NCBI RefSeq assembly: GCF_026151655.1
Contig: NZ_JAMQPN010000001.1
Span: 806,001 to 870,000, forward strand
Direction: 5' to 3'
Source of the DNA: Leptospira soteropolitanensis
Lineage (GTDB): Bacteria; Spirochaetota; Leptospiria; Leptospirales; Leptospiraceae
DNA: 64,000 bases
Part shown: in pieces, positions 36,703 through 44,801 of the stretch
How positions within the stretch are numbered: position 1 is the stretch's first letter
How the letters are laid out: each line of letters begins with the position of its first letter
Made by a program: the position numbers and the translations under genes
The notes under the pieces: generated by a model
Told to the model about the DNA's origin: nothing
Databases searched by the model: none
What the model saw: only the letters and a program-made list of their open reading frames with translations

Positions 36703-37539
36703 TCAATCTGTAAATTCATAAATTTCTTTTGTTGGGAATTCCCATTCTGGAGTTTGAAAGAAATCACTTTGAGGAATTTTAAACCAAGGAGAATCGATAC
36801 TTTGGGATTTTAAGATATGCATTTCTTGGGAAGGCATATAACTTTGTGCCAAAAGAAAAAGAGTTTGCCCGTCTTTTCCTGTTAATTTGTCTACGACTAA
36901 AACTGCGTGACCTGGCGAACCCGCTTCAATCCAAATATTACCTGGTTTTAAATCACCAATTGTTTTTTTCTTTAATTCGGATTTTAAGGAGATGGTTCCG
37001 GCATATATGTAAATAAATCGTAAATATTCTTCGAATACATCACGGCCGGTTCCTTGTTTGAACTTTCCTTTTTTCCAATGGGTTTTGTTTCCATTCACTT
37101 GCACCCTTTCGCCTTTTATAAATCTAGAGAATTCTACATTCATACCATTGCTGATTTTAAAATGAATCTGTTCGTATTTTTTTTGTGAATATAAGTATTC
37201 GGCTCTTAGTTTTATAATAGCATCAGCGCATTGGATTAAATCATCTTTTAGCAGGGGAAAATCTAAAACGGCAACATGGACTTGGTTCGTTTTAAGTTTT
37301 CCGTTATAGAGAGAAACAGAACTTCCTTTGGGTTTTAAGGGAAAGTTTTGTAAGTAGGTCGCAAAACTATTGTTTTGGTAATCCACTCTTTTGAATCCGT
37401 TGGGAGGTGGAAAACGATCTTGAATCGATTCTGCATATAAACTTTGCAAAAAAAGTGAGGGAAAGTGAACCGTAATCGCCAAAAGTTTTATGATAAAATA
37501 AATTTTAGAGTCTTTGGATTTGCCTTCCTGTTTTTTCAT
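36703..37539 (-). CDS. DUF4846 family exported protein
   Basis: 278 residues with an N-terminal hydrophobic segment (about 13-37) serving as signal peptide. The family phrase RFPPPNGFKRV (about 42-52) is followed by FATYLQNFPLKP, the central GRDVFEEYLRFIYIYAGT, IWIEAGSPGHAVLVVD near 218-233 and LLAQSYMPSQEMHIL. A conserved His and Asp in GHAVLVVD hint at a hydrolase-like active site, but the family is uncharacterised. The start overlaps the alcohol dehydrogenase stop by 4 bases, so the two are coupled. Confidence 0.85.
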   Translation of the reverse strand: MKKQEGKSKDSKIYFIIKLLAITVHFPSLFLQSLYAESIQDRFPPPNGFKRVDYQNNSFATYLQNFPLKPKGSSVSLYNGKLKTNQVHVAVLDFPLLKDDLIQCADAIIKLRAEYLYSQKKYEQIHFKISNGMNVEFSRFIKGERVQVNGNKTHWKKGKFKQGTGRDVFEEYLRFIYIYAGTISLKSELKKKTIGDLKPGNIWIEAGSPGHAVLVVDKLTGKDGQTLFLLAQSYMPSQEMHILKSQSIDSPWFKIPQSDFFQTPEWEFPTKEIYEFTD

Positions 37540-38558
37540 TTTGTAATCACTAGTTTAATGGATTCTTCTAACCAAGCTTCTTTCGCATCAATAAAGGAAG
37601 CTGTTTTTGTAACTATCTTTTCCGGCGTAAATGTCCCAGATAGAATATATGGATAAAGTGCTTCCATCGCTTCTTTGGACCCCACACGTCCCAAATGAAT
37701 TTCTACACCTTGGTTGTACATTTCTAAATAGGGAATTTCCCATTGATTGGTCCAAAAAATAGAAGCGGAACTAAAAATAGCATTTCGGCCAAGGGAACGA
37801 ACGGCAAAATCCCAACCTTGTTTGTTGGCCGAGGCATCACAAACTAAATCGTATTTTTTGGTAGGTTTGGGAAACTGTGAAAAATGTTCCACAGGGATTC
37901 CTAAAGACGAAGCTAATTCGATTTTTTTAATATCTGTATCTACATACAAAACTTCGGCTTTTTTTGTTTGGTGGAGAAAAAGAGCGGTATATAATCCGAT
38001 ACTTCCTGCATGACCTCCTACTACCAAAACCTTTAAATCTTTTTTGTGATTTAAAAATCTTCCAGCCAATTTCCAGACTTCTGCAATATTATCACTGAAA
38101 CTAGCGATTCCTACTGGATCTATTTTTTTATCTATTTCAAATAGCATTTGTTTGGCGAATGGTATTTTGATTTCATCTGCAATGGCTCCACCAAAAGAAT
38201 GAGCTCCTGGTGGCATTCCATAACCTGATGTATAAGGAACGGATTCGCAAGAATTAGTATGATGGTTTAAACAAGACGGGCAAGATCCGCAGGAAATTTG
38301 GAAAGGTACAGCGACTGTCATTCCGACGGAGTATATATTTGCCAAGTCTTCGGAGAGGGATTTGATTTTACCAACAAACTCGTGACCTACTGGGAATGGT
38401 GAACGGAATAAAGTATCCCCTTTGAGAATGGGTAAATCCAAATCACATCTTGCGATGGAGATGGGTTCCACTATGGCTTGGTTTTCTCCTGTGATCGTAA
38501 GTGGAATTGTTTCCTCCCACTCTAAGATCCCTTTTTTACGAAACACCAATCGACGCAT
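37536..38558 (-). CDS. Zinc-dependent alcohol dehydrogenase, MDR superfamily
   Basis: 340 residues. The GroES-like half shows ARCDLDLPILKGD with the catalytic zinc cysteine, PFPVGHEFVGKI with the second ligand, and CGSCPSCLNHHTNSC with the structural zinc cysteines. The cofactor half has VLVVGGHAGSIGLYTALFL near 185-203 and YVDTDIKKIELA, whose Asp after the second strand favours NAD. Natural substrate unknown. A GAGG site precedes the ATG, and a TetR-like operator (38571-38586) lies directly upstream. The DUF4846 gene is coupled downstream. Confidence 0.88.
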   Translation of the reverse strand: MRRLVFRKKGILEWEETIPLTITGENQAIVEPISIARCDLDLPILKGDTLFRSPFPVGHEFVGKIKSLSEDLANIYSVGMTVAVPFQISCGSCPSCLNHHTNSCESVPYTSGYGMPPGAHSFGGAIADEIKIPFAKQMLFEIDKKIDPVGIASFSDNIAEVWKLAGRFLNHKKDLKVLVVGGHAGSIGLYTALFLHQTKKAEVLYVDTDIKKIELASSLGIPVEHFSQFPKPTKKYDLVCDASANKQGWDFAVRSLGRNAIFSSASIFWTNQWEIPYLEMYNQGVEIHLGRVGSKEAMEALYPYILSGTFTPEKIVTKTASFIDAKEAWLEESIKLVITK

Positions 38559-38570
38559 AAATACCTCATG

Positions 38571-38586
38571 TATACCGATTGGTCTA
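38571..38586. promoter_or_regulatory. NemR/AcuR-like operator upstream of the alcohol dehydrogenase
   Basis: TATACCGATTGGTCTA lies 13 bases upstream of the ADH start. It is nearly palindromic (ACC-4-GGT core) and matches the NemR-type box TAGACC-N4-GGTCTA known for TetR-family electrophile sensors with one mismatch. A matching TetR gene is not adjacent. Function is inferred. Confidence 0.5.
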
Positions 38587-38614
38587 TTAAGTTGAACCCC
38601 ATTAAAAGTTACAA

Positions 38615-39442
38615 CTAGAATTGTTTAAACCAATCGGGGAGAACGGGAAGTTTTGTTTCTTTCCAGGTCCAATCGCCAAGCACGGTAACTATGGGTTCGT
38701 TAGCATCCAAAGCATATTCTAATCCACGGCTTAAATCTCTTCGCTCCGTAGGACGATAGGGAGTTTCCCATTGTGATTGGAAAGCTTCCTTTTCATGTTC
38801 CCATGCATAAGAAAGGAAAAAATCCATAAACTTTTGATCGGACTCTTCATAACGCCTTTTTAATGTTAGGAGATCTGGATTATTGGTTTTTTTCATTGTA
38901 CGTTGGAGGACAATCGATATTCCGCGAACACTTTTGGAATAAAAAGTTCCTGCTCTTATGATCTTTCTTTTTTGGGGATTTTCCAAGGCCCATTTATCAG
39001 CTTTGTATTTAGCAACTCCCATAGACCCATAAAATGACAAAGTATGACTTAGCCAATAAAACGCTGAATAGGCGATTGTAAGCTCAGGTTTTATTGACTC
39101 TTCTAAATCGAGAAGGGGATACAAACAGATTCCTAACGTTTCTTCGATTTGATTGGGAGAACTTTCAATGATAGGAAATCCTACTTCCCCGAGTGCTGGC
39201 GTATAAATAATGGCTCTGAAATTGGGCGAAATATTATGATTTTGAAGGTCTTCTTGAATTTTTTCGGAAAGGCCCGTTGTAGCTGTTTTACCGAAAAGTG
39301 TAAGATCTGCATTCGACACTGGTTCGTTTGTTGTAGTCGTTGTTATGATAAAGGCAGAAGGATCCTTCGCTTTTAAGCAGGTAATGGCACTTTGCCCAGC
39401 TTCCCCGGATCCACCGATGACCAAATATTGACTTTGCTTCAT
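38615..39442 (-). CDS. SDR-like NAD(P)-binding protein
   Basis: 275 residues. It opens with a Rossmann motif, YLVIGGSGEAGQSAITCL, and around residues 130-150 has an SDR-like active site pattern, YSAFYWLSHTLSFYGSMGVAKYKADKW in pieces, with YGSMGVAKYKADK offering Y-x6-K spacing rather than the classical YxxxK. Substrate unknown. It could also be an atypical SDR acting as a nucleotide-binding regulator. It lies 56 bases upstream of the alcohol dehydrogenase on the same strand, with the TetR-like operator between. Confidence 0.65.
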   Translation of the reverse strand: MKQSQYLVIGGSGEAGQSAITCLKAKDPSAFIITTTTTNEPVSNADLTLFGKTATTGLSEKIQEDLQNHNISPNFRAIIYTPALGEVGFPIIESSPNQIEETLGICLYPLLDLEESIKPELTIAYSAFYWLSHTLSFYGSMGVAKYKADKWALENPQKRKIIRAGTFYSKSVRGISIVLQRTMKKTNNPDLLTLKRRYEESDQKFMDFFLSYAWEHEKEAFQSQWETPYRPTERRDLSRGLEYALDANEPIVTVLGDWTWKETKLPVLPDWFKQF

Positions 39443-39528
39443 GAAATCCTACCTGAATCGTTAGAAGATTTTAATTTTCGATTGATCCGTCAAAACTCTC
39501 CTGTTTTATTTATCGGAACAAGCGAAAT

Positions 39529-41169
39529 ATGAAAACGATTTTATCCTGCTCTAATTGTTTTAGCGGTCACTCCATTTCCACTTTTAAAGTAGAAGGAAAA
39601 AAAGGGAAGTATCGCTGTAAAAAATGTGGTTCTTGGAACCATTTTGATTATCGCAAAGAACCTGAAAAGGCTTCTTCCGACTCACTTGTGTTATTTGATC
39701 TAAATTTTAAAGACCAAATTCCTGAACACAGACTCCAAGGACAAATTTTAGGCAGGTATACGACCGATTTTATATCAGATTGGTCTAACGAGGAATTAGT
39801 ATTTTTAAAAGATGAAGAGGGTACTGAGAACGATTTACGAATTTCTATCTCGGGTTTACCAGAAATCGTTAAATTGAAAAATTTACTTTTTGATATCACT
39901 ACTGAGACACCTTCAAAAAATTTAAAAATCATCATCAATCAAAATGTAAATGATTCACCATTCAGGCTTTCGGTCACTGTTGATATGTTAGATGAACGTT
40001 TTGTATCTGGAAAATTGTATTTAGCTATCGCAGATGATTGGAACACTTTTTTACATGGAAGTTTTACTGCTACACGTATATATAAAATCAAATTTGATGA
40101 ACATGGCGATTCGGATAAAAAACTTCCCGAATTTATACCAAACGAATTATCAGCAAAAATTTTTGCATTGTCAGGCAATATATTAGCACTGCAGGAAGTT
40201 TTTTTACTCTTAGACCAACAATCAAAAGATGAGCTATTAACTCTTGTTATGTATCATTGGCCCGAAAATCAATCTACGATTTCAGAGGTACATTTCAAAG
40301 AAGGGAATCTGTTGGTTGCATTCCAGCTGACTCAAAGAAAATTGAATGAGACTTTGATTTTTCTTTTTTCGAACCAAGTGGTCCCCACTCAAAAACACTG
40401 GGCACTTTTTCATGATGTCGTTTGTCATTCCGAATCTGAGCCTTTATTTATTCCAATTCTAAAACATAAATTCCCTGATAGTTACCAAACTCATTTAGGC
40501 GAAAATTTGGAATCTACCAACGAAGACAAAACTTTAGATTGGTTGGAAGCGGATGATATCTATCTTTTGGATTCTTTTGTTCGAACAGTGGGATCTCTTG
40601 ACTATGTAGTACAAGATCCAATTCGAAATCCTCTTGGCTTTTCCCTTTTACAAGAATGTTTCGTTCGCGCAAAATATAAATCCTGTATGAGGCTTTTGGA
40701 ACGAGGAGCAGATCCAAACCAATTCGATGTTAATGGAGAAACTGCCATATTTAAACTTTGCCAAGATAGTACGCTTCGGTTACAACAAAAAACAACACTT
40801 ATGGATGAACTCATCCGAAGAGGTGCTAAAGTAAACCTTCAATCAATAAATGGAATGACTCCATTGCATTGGTGCTCCGTTTTTGGAGAACCTAGTATGG
40901 CCAAAAGATTGATTCAGGCTGGAATCGATATTCATATTGCTGATAATCATGGTAGTACAGCACTGCATGAAGCATGTAAGTTTGGAAATTCTGCCGTTCT
41001 TGCGTTACTTTTGGAATCGGGAGCTAAATCAAATAGTAAAACTTTAGATGAGAAAACCGGCAGAGATCTTGCTTTTGAAAATTTAGAAATTGCTGAATTA
41101 GAAGGTGATGAAGAGAAAAAGAACCGTTATAAGCGAGTTCTTTCCCTTCTTGATGTCTACGGTGGTTAG
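39529..41169 (+). CDS. Zinc-ribbon (MJ0042-like) protein with C-terminal ankyrin repeats
   Basis: 546 residues, cytosolic. The N terminus has a zinc ribbon with C7, C10, C30 and C33 (SCSNC...RCKKCGSW). A PilZ-like or other beta-rich region may follow (about 50-200), and a helical middle contains VHFKEGNLLVAFQLTQRKL. From about residue 380 come at least four ankyrin repeats, the clearest being NGMTPLHWCSVFGEPSMAKR and HGSTALHEACKFGNSAVLAL. Ankyrin repeats mediate protein contacts, so a scaffold or sensor role is likely. It is divergent from the SDR-like gene. Confidence 0.8.
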   Translation: MKTILSCSNCFSGHSISTFKVEGKKGKYRCKKCGSWNHFDYRKEPEKASSDSLVLFDLNFKDQIPEHRLQGQILGRYTTDFISDWSNEELVFLKDEEGTENDLRISISGLPEIVKLKNLLFDITTETPSKNLKIIINQNVNDSPFRLSVTVDMLDERFVSGKLYLAIADDWNTFLHGSFTATRIYKIKFDEHGDSDKKLPEFIPNELSAKIFALSGNILALQEVFLLLDQQSKDELLTLVMYHWPENQSTISEVHFKEGNLLVAFQLTQRKLNETLIFLFSNQVVPTQKHWALFHDVVCHSESEPLFIPILKHKFPDSYQTHLGENLESTNEDKTLDWLEADDIYLLDSFVRTVGSLDYVVQDPIRNPLGFSLLQECFVRAKYKSCMRLLERGADPNQFDVNGETAIFKLCQDSTLRLQQKTTLMDELIRRGAKVNLQSINGMTPLHWCSVFGEPSMAKRLIQAGIDIHIADNHGSTALHEACKFGNSAVLALLLESGAKSNSKTLDEKTGRDLAFENLEIAELEGDEEKKNRYKRVLSLLDVYGG

Positions 41170-41176
41170 GTGGCTT

Positions 41177-41602
41177 TTACCTTTTTGTTATTTTTTGATG
41201 TATAAATCTTAAAACCAAATACAAAAGCCATCCTGCTGGGCCGAAGTAAAATGTTAGTGCCAAAATGGGGACTAAGATCCATCGATTGATTCCTTCTTTG
41301 ATTCCATCTTCTGTTTCCCAAGTTCCTAAAAACAAATCAAACGCTAAATAATGGATCCAACCTGCGAGTAAAAAGTAATCATTGGCAAAAAGTAATCGGA
41401 CTGAATCCAGGCTAGAAAAGTTTCCTTCTGCCTGGCCGTTTCCAATGAAAATAGAAAAAACATACACCCCTCCGAGTAAAAGCCCTGAAACAAAAACTCT
41501 TAATGGACGAATCACCTTACTTTGATTTGGTGAAAAAATCAATACTAACCACGATAATACAGTAATACCATTGGCAATTTTAAATATTAGAGATGGATTC
41601 AT
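41177..41602 (-). CDS. ABA4-like family membrane protein (DUF4281)
   Basis: 141 residues with four hydrophobic segments. The family patterns are LFANDYFLLAGWIHYLAFDLFLG (around 70-93, in pieces) and the end GPAGWLLYLVLRF. The plant member ABA4 acts in neoxanthin formation; bacterial members are uncharacterised. The start overlaps the preceding membrane-protein stop by 4 bases, so both form an operon under the TetR-flanked promoter at 42532-42560. Confidence 0.82.
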   Translation of the reverse strand: MNPSLIFKIANGITVLSWLVLIFSPNQSKVIRPLRVFVSGLLLGGVYVFSIFIGNGQAEGNFSSLDSVRLLFANDYFLLAGWIHYLAFDLFLGTWETEDGIKEGINRWILVPILALTFYFGPAGWLLYLVLRFIHQKITKR

Positions 41603-42522
41603 ACAGTTACCTCATTTCTTATTACATTCGATTTTAATATTAATTTACAGAAACATACTGCAATGAGTAGGAAAAAGATTCCATAAACACTTGAATAGAA
41701 GGCATTGAAATGAAAAATTGATTCTCCATTTAATGTTTGAATTACCATAAATATATTGATAGTTAAGAATAAGACTCCCATTATTCGAACCATTGTTTGG
41801 TTCAAAATAGAATCCTTTTTATTTATTAAATAAGCTGCCAAAAAAACAAAAAGCTGCATCACGTGCATTCCGAAAAAGTGAGGAACTCTCATATCTCCTA
41901 GTTTTGTACTCCAACCGAAAAATAAAATTCCCTCTCCAGGATCTCCGCTACCAAATTGATGAGAACCACTTGTAGCAAAGATTCCTTGTTTCATGGCTTC
42001 GAGCTGGTCTGGACGAGGTGTCGTCATAAAAAAACCAATGATCATTCCGAACCCGGCAATAAACATTCCCCAAACCAGACTTTCTTTCACAGATTTTGTT
42101 ATAGATTCTTTTCGAAAGATAGAATAACCCATCCAAAGATGAAAGGCCCAAAAGATAGAGATACTGGTTCCCATAACAGAATAAACAATTTGGTTCCATA
42201 TATTCGTTACATTAAAATGACTCAACTCTGCGCGGCTTGCTTGAAAGGTGATGAGAACAATTTCGATAAGAGCAGTGATGGTTAACGCGATTTGGATCCG
42301 CCGGTTGAATTTCCAATCTTTCAGAAATTTTACCATGACCCAAACTGTGGTCATTGAGTACAATCCCAGGGACAGGGAAAATTTTAGAGGTTTGATCCAG
42401 ACATTGGCCCCCAAAAGGGTTCTTGTGTCTAGAAATAAGAGAGGAAGGATGGCAACTGTGAGTACTGCCATAGCGATCCCGTTCCAAAAAAGTGGTTGTT
42501 TTCTGTAGTCATCAAATTCCAT
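41599..42522 (-). CDS. Polytopic membrane protein of unknown function in an operon with the ABA4-like gene
   Basis: 307 residues from ATG at 42522 (MEFDDYRKQPLFWNG). A longer frame exists but would run through the promoter. About eight hydrophobic segments are visible. Conserved-looking loops include WIKPLKFSLSLGLYSMTTVW, FQASRAELSHFNVTNIWNQI, TTPRPDQLEAMKQG and DMRVPHFFGMHVMQLFVF, with several His residues in membrane regions that could bind haem or metal. No Shine-Dalgarno site precedes the start. Its function is unknown; regulation by the divergent TetR gene is likely. Confidence 0.72.
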   Translation of the reverse strand: MEFDDYRKQPLFWNGIAMAVLTVAILPLLFLDTRTLLGANVWIKPLKFSLSLGLYSMTTVWVMVKFLKDWKFNRRIQIALTITALIEIVLITFQASRAELSHFNVTNIWNQIVYSVMGTSISIFWAFHLWMGYSIFRKESITKSVKESLVWGMFIAGFGMIIGFFMTTPRPDQLEAMKQGIFATSGSHQFGSGDPGEGILFFGWSTKLGDMRVPHFFGMHVMQLFVFLAAYLINKKDSILNQTMVRIMGVLFLTINIFMVIQTLNGESIFHFNAFYSSVYGIFFLLIAVCFCKLILKSNVIRNEVTV

Positions 42523-42531
42523 AATGTAGAC

Positions 42532-42560
42532 AGTGTAAATATATATGTATACTCTGTCAA
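42532..42560 (-). promoter_or_regulatory. Sigma-70-type promoter of the ABA4-like operon, giving an almost leaderless mRNA
   Basis: On the minus strand, TTGACA (42560-42555), a 17-base spacer and TACACT (42537-42532) precede the start codon at 42522. Transcription would start near 42525, leaving only a few bases before the ATG, and no ribosome-binding site is present. It overlaps the inverted repeat at 42545-42575. Confidence 0.6.
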
Positions 42561-42575
42561 CATGGAAGTATACAT
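42545..42575. promoter_or_regulatory. Inverted-repeat operator between TetR gene and ABA4-like operon
   Basis: Perfect 9-base arms ATGTATACT (42545-42553) and AGTATACAT (42567-42575) with a 13-base spacer lie in the 71-base divergent gap. The repeat covers the -35 and spacer of the minus-strand promoter and ends 18 bases before the TetR start, fitting repression of both genes by the TetR protein. Confidence 0.55.
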
Positions 42576-42593
42576 TGTAAACATTTTTGTAAA

Positions 42594-43265
42594 ATGAAAC
42601 CAGCCAAAAAAAAACAATCTCAGCCAAAGTCAAATTCTTTCAGTTCGCCAAAATCGAATGCCTACCACCACGGAAATCTTCGAGAAGAGGTGCTTGAGCA
42701 TTCGAGGAAGGTATTGGAATCGAAGGGTGTCTCTTCATTGAGCCTTCGAGACATTGCAACCGATTTAGGTGTGAGCCATACTGCCCCCTACAGACATTTT
42801 CCGAAAAAAATGGACCTTCTCCAAGCCCTCGTCGCCGAAGGTTTTTTGGAATTAAGTGAAGGTATGAAAAGAGCTTGGGAGGCTTCAGAAGATCCGTTGG
42901 AAAAAATAAAGAAGGCTGGTGTAGAATATATTTTTCTTTTACTGAAAAACCCAAGAAGAACTGAACTAATGTTTGGTGGAGAGATTTATGTTTCTGGAGA
43001 TCCTATTTCAGATGAGTTAAGTGAATTTGGTAAGGCGGCATATATGGGAATGTTTCGGATTGTGGAATATGGTCAAAAACTACAGAAGTTAAAAAATACT
43101 ATACCTACTGATACTCTGATGATGAGTTTTTGGAGTGGTGTTCATGGTTTTGCTGTACTCAATGAACGAAAATGGAAACAAATCAAATCGCAAGAAGAAG
43201 AGGTTAAATTCCGAAAAGAGGTAGACCAAATTTTGGATATTATGATCGAGGGAACCCGTTTGTGA
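42594..43265 (+). CDS. TetR/AcrR family transcriptional regulator
   Basis: 223 residues. A basic, Ser/Lys-rich N-terminal tail (about 1-22) precedes the DNA-binding domain: NAYHHGNLREEVLEHSRKVL, then the helix-turn-helix LSLRDIATDLGVSHTAPYRHF (in pieces, about 50-70). The ligand domain carries MSFWSGVHGFAVL, the WHG-like motif of a large TetR subgroup. It is divergent from the ABA4-like operon, with a shared inverted repeat as candidate operator. Its 3' end overlaps the convergent ATPase gene by 26 bases. Confidence 0.88.
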   Translation: MKPAKKKQSQPKSNSFSSPKSNAYHHGNLREEVLEHSRKVLESKGVSSLSLRDIATDLGVSHTAPYRHFPKKMDLLQALVAEGFLELSEGMKRAWEASEDPLEKIKKAGVEYIFLLLKNPRRTELMFGGEIYVSGDPISDELSEFGKAAYMGMFRIVEYGQKLQKLKNTIPTDTLMMSFWSGVHGFAVLNERKWKQIKSQEEEVKFRKEVDQILDIMIEGTRL

Positions 43266-43824
43266 AATAGATAACCCGACTGGTAATCATAGTATATTCT
43301 CCTTCTGTTTCAAGAGTCACTTCCATTTCCACAGGATAATCTTTTAAGACCATAATCAGTCCAATGCCAGAATGATGAGGATCATTTTCGTTGGTCTCTA
43401 ATTTTTCAATATACAAACTATCTAGGTCTTTCGCAGAAAAAATTTCTTTTAAACTTGCTTCATAAGCCACAACATTTGAATCGTTTGTTTTATTACGAAC
43501 TAACATTTCAAATGTAGTCCCTCGATGGATTAATGAGATATCTATATCTGCTTTTTTGTCATAAGAATATTTAGCTGCATTTTCCAATAGTTCGTTAAAC
43601 ACAGTGGAGATGGAATTTACGATTTCTGAATTCTTCATATCCATTGATTCGGTTGGAACATTGGGTAAAAAAGAAAAACCATAAAAATATCCAATAAAAT
43701 CAGAAAGGATACCTATGCGGCGCCAATAACGCATTAAATCCAATGGTTTTAAATGGATTTGAATTTTAGAATCTGGTTCTTCGTTAATTTGATTTGCGGA
43801 TTTGAAATTGCCGTACTTTCGCAT
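43240..43824 (-). CDS. slr1658-like ATP-binding regulator (GHKL ATPase), copy A
   Basis: 194 residues. The family opening LKPLDLMRYWRRIGILSDFI (about 26-45) is shared with the paralogue at 47974-48531. The GHKL N-box FNELLENAAKYS (76-87) would bind Mg-ATP, and HSGIGLIMVLKDYP near 152-165 supplies the G-box. Such RsbW/SpoIIAB-like ATPases phosphorylate STAS antagonists in partner switching. It lies 31 bases after the cyclase gene. Its 3' end overlaps the convergent TetR gene by 26 bases. Confidence 0.78.
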   Translation of the reverse strand: MRKYGNFKSANQINEEPDSKIQIHLKPLDLMRYWRRIGILSDFIGYFYGFSFLPNVPTESMDMKNSEIVNSISTVFNELLENAAKYSYDKKADIDISLIHRGTTFEMLVRNKTNDSNVVAYEASLKEIFSAKDLDSLYIEKLETNENDPHHSGIGLIMVLKDYPVEMEVTLETEGEYTMITSRVIYFTNGFPRS

Positions 43825-43855
43825 AGTCGTAGTTCAACTAAGGAATTTAGACTAT

Positions 43856-44791
43856 TTATTTCAATGCCGCAAGCGCTTTTTCTAATGCATATTGCATTAA
43901 TCTGCGTTCTTCGGGATTTGTGCTCAGTTTATCAAAATGCAGTGGTTTGAGGAGGAATCCATCAGCATCGAATTTGAGGAACGGATTTTCTTTTTTCTCT
44001 TGTTCGTTTTTTAAACCGATCACTTGAAATGTTTCAATTGGCGTGTGCACCCCTTTTACTACGATTTCACCCTTTGGTTTTGTATCGATGAACTCGTCTA
44101 TGAGAGATTTGGTGGCGTTGGATATAAGGATTTCCCCAGCATCAGAGGCATTTTCTAATCGCGAAGCTACATTGACAGGTCCACCAATGATGGTATAATC
44201 CATCCTTTCATTGGTTCCAAAATTTCCAACGGTCACGTAGCCAGTATTAATGCCGATACGACAAGTGAGGTTGTGGTTGATTCCAGATTTTCTCCAATAC
44301 TCAGCCAGTGCCGGTAAGCTGTCCCGCATTTCAATGGCCATCTTCACACAATTCAATGCATGGACTTTGTCATTGTCGAAAGTGGGAGCACCAAAAAAAA
44401 TCATGATGGCATCTCCGATGAATTTGTCGATGGTTCCACCGTATTTGATCGCAATACTCGACATGACATCTAAATATTTATTTAAACAATCCGAAAGAAT
44501 TTCTGGTTCTATTGAGTCTGTAATGGTTGTGAACCCAACAATGTCAGAAAAGAAAATAGTAAGTTTTCGTCTCTGATGAGAAATGGAAGTTTCCACCTCA
44601 GAACCAGCAATCATTTCATAGAGTTGTGGCGAGAGATAACGTCGCATTCGATCCAAATACAACTGGATCTTTTTATTATTTTCTAAAAGTTCGTTTTCGA
44701 TCTCTGTCGAATGATCAATGATGTTTTGGTAAAGGACTTCCAACTCTGCATATTTGGCTCGTTCTTCCTCCAAAATTGATTCATTGTCCAT
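43856..44791 (-). CDS. Class III adenylate cyclase (class IIIb residues) with N-terminal coiled coil
   Basis: 311 residues, soluble. A coiled coil (about 7-50) leads through RYLSPQLYEMI into the catalytic domain. Metal ligands D83 (IFFSDIVGFTT) and D127 (DKFIGDAIMIFF), transition-state N207 and R211 (GGPVNVASRLE), and the substrate pair K123/T200 (DYTIIGG) are all present. Lys with Thr instead of Asp marks class IIIb adenylate cyclases, several of which respond to bicarbonate. The product should be cAMP. It lies 10 bases after the PP2C gene, and a cyclic-nucleotide-binding protein is encoded divergently from that gene. Confidence 0.88.
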   Translation of the reverse strand: MDNESILEEERAKYAELEVLYQNIIDHSTEIENELLENNKKIQLYLDRMRRYLSPQLYEMIAGSEVETSISHQRRKLTIFFSDIVGFTTITDSIEPEILSDCLNKYLDVMSSIAIKYGGTIDKFIGDAIMIFFGAPTFDNDKVHALNCVKMAIEMRDSLPALAEYWRKSGINHNLTCRIGINTGYVTVGNFGTNERMDYTIIGGPVNVASRLENASDAGEILISNATKSLIDEFIDTKPKGEIVVKGVHTPIETFQVIGLKNEQEKKENPFLKFDADGFLLKPLHFDKLSTNPEERRLMQYALEKALAALK

Positions 44792-44801
44792 ATTATACCT
44801 T

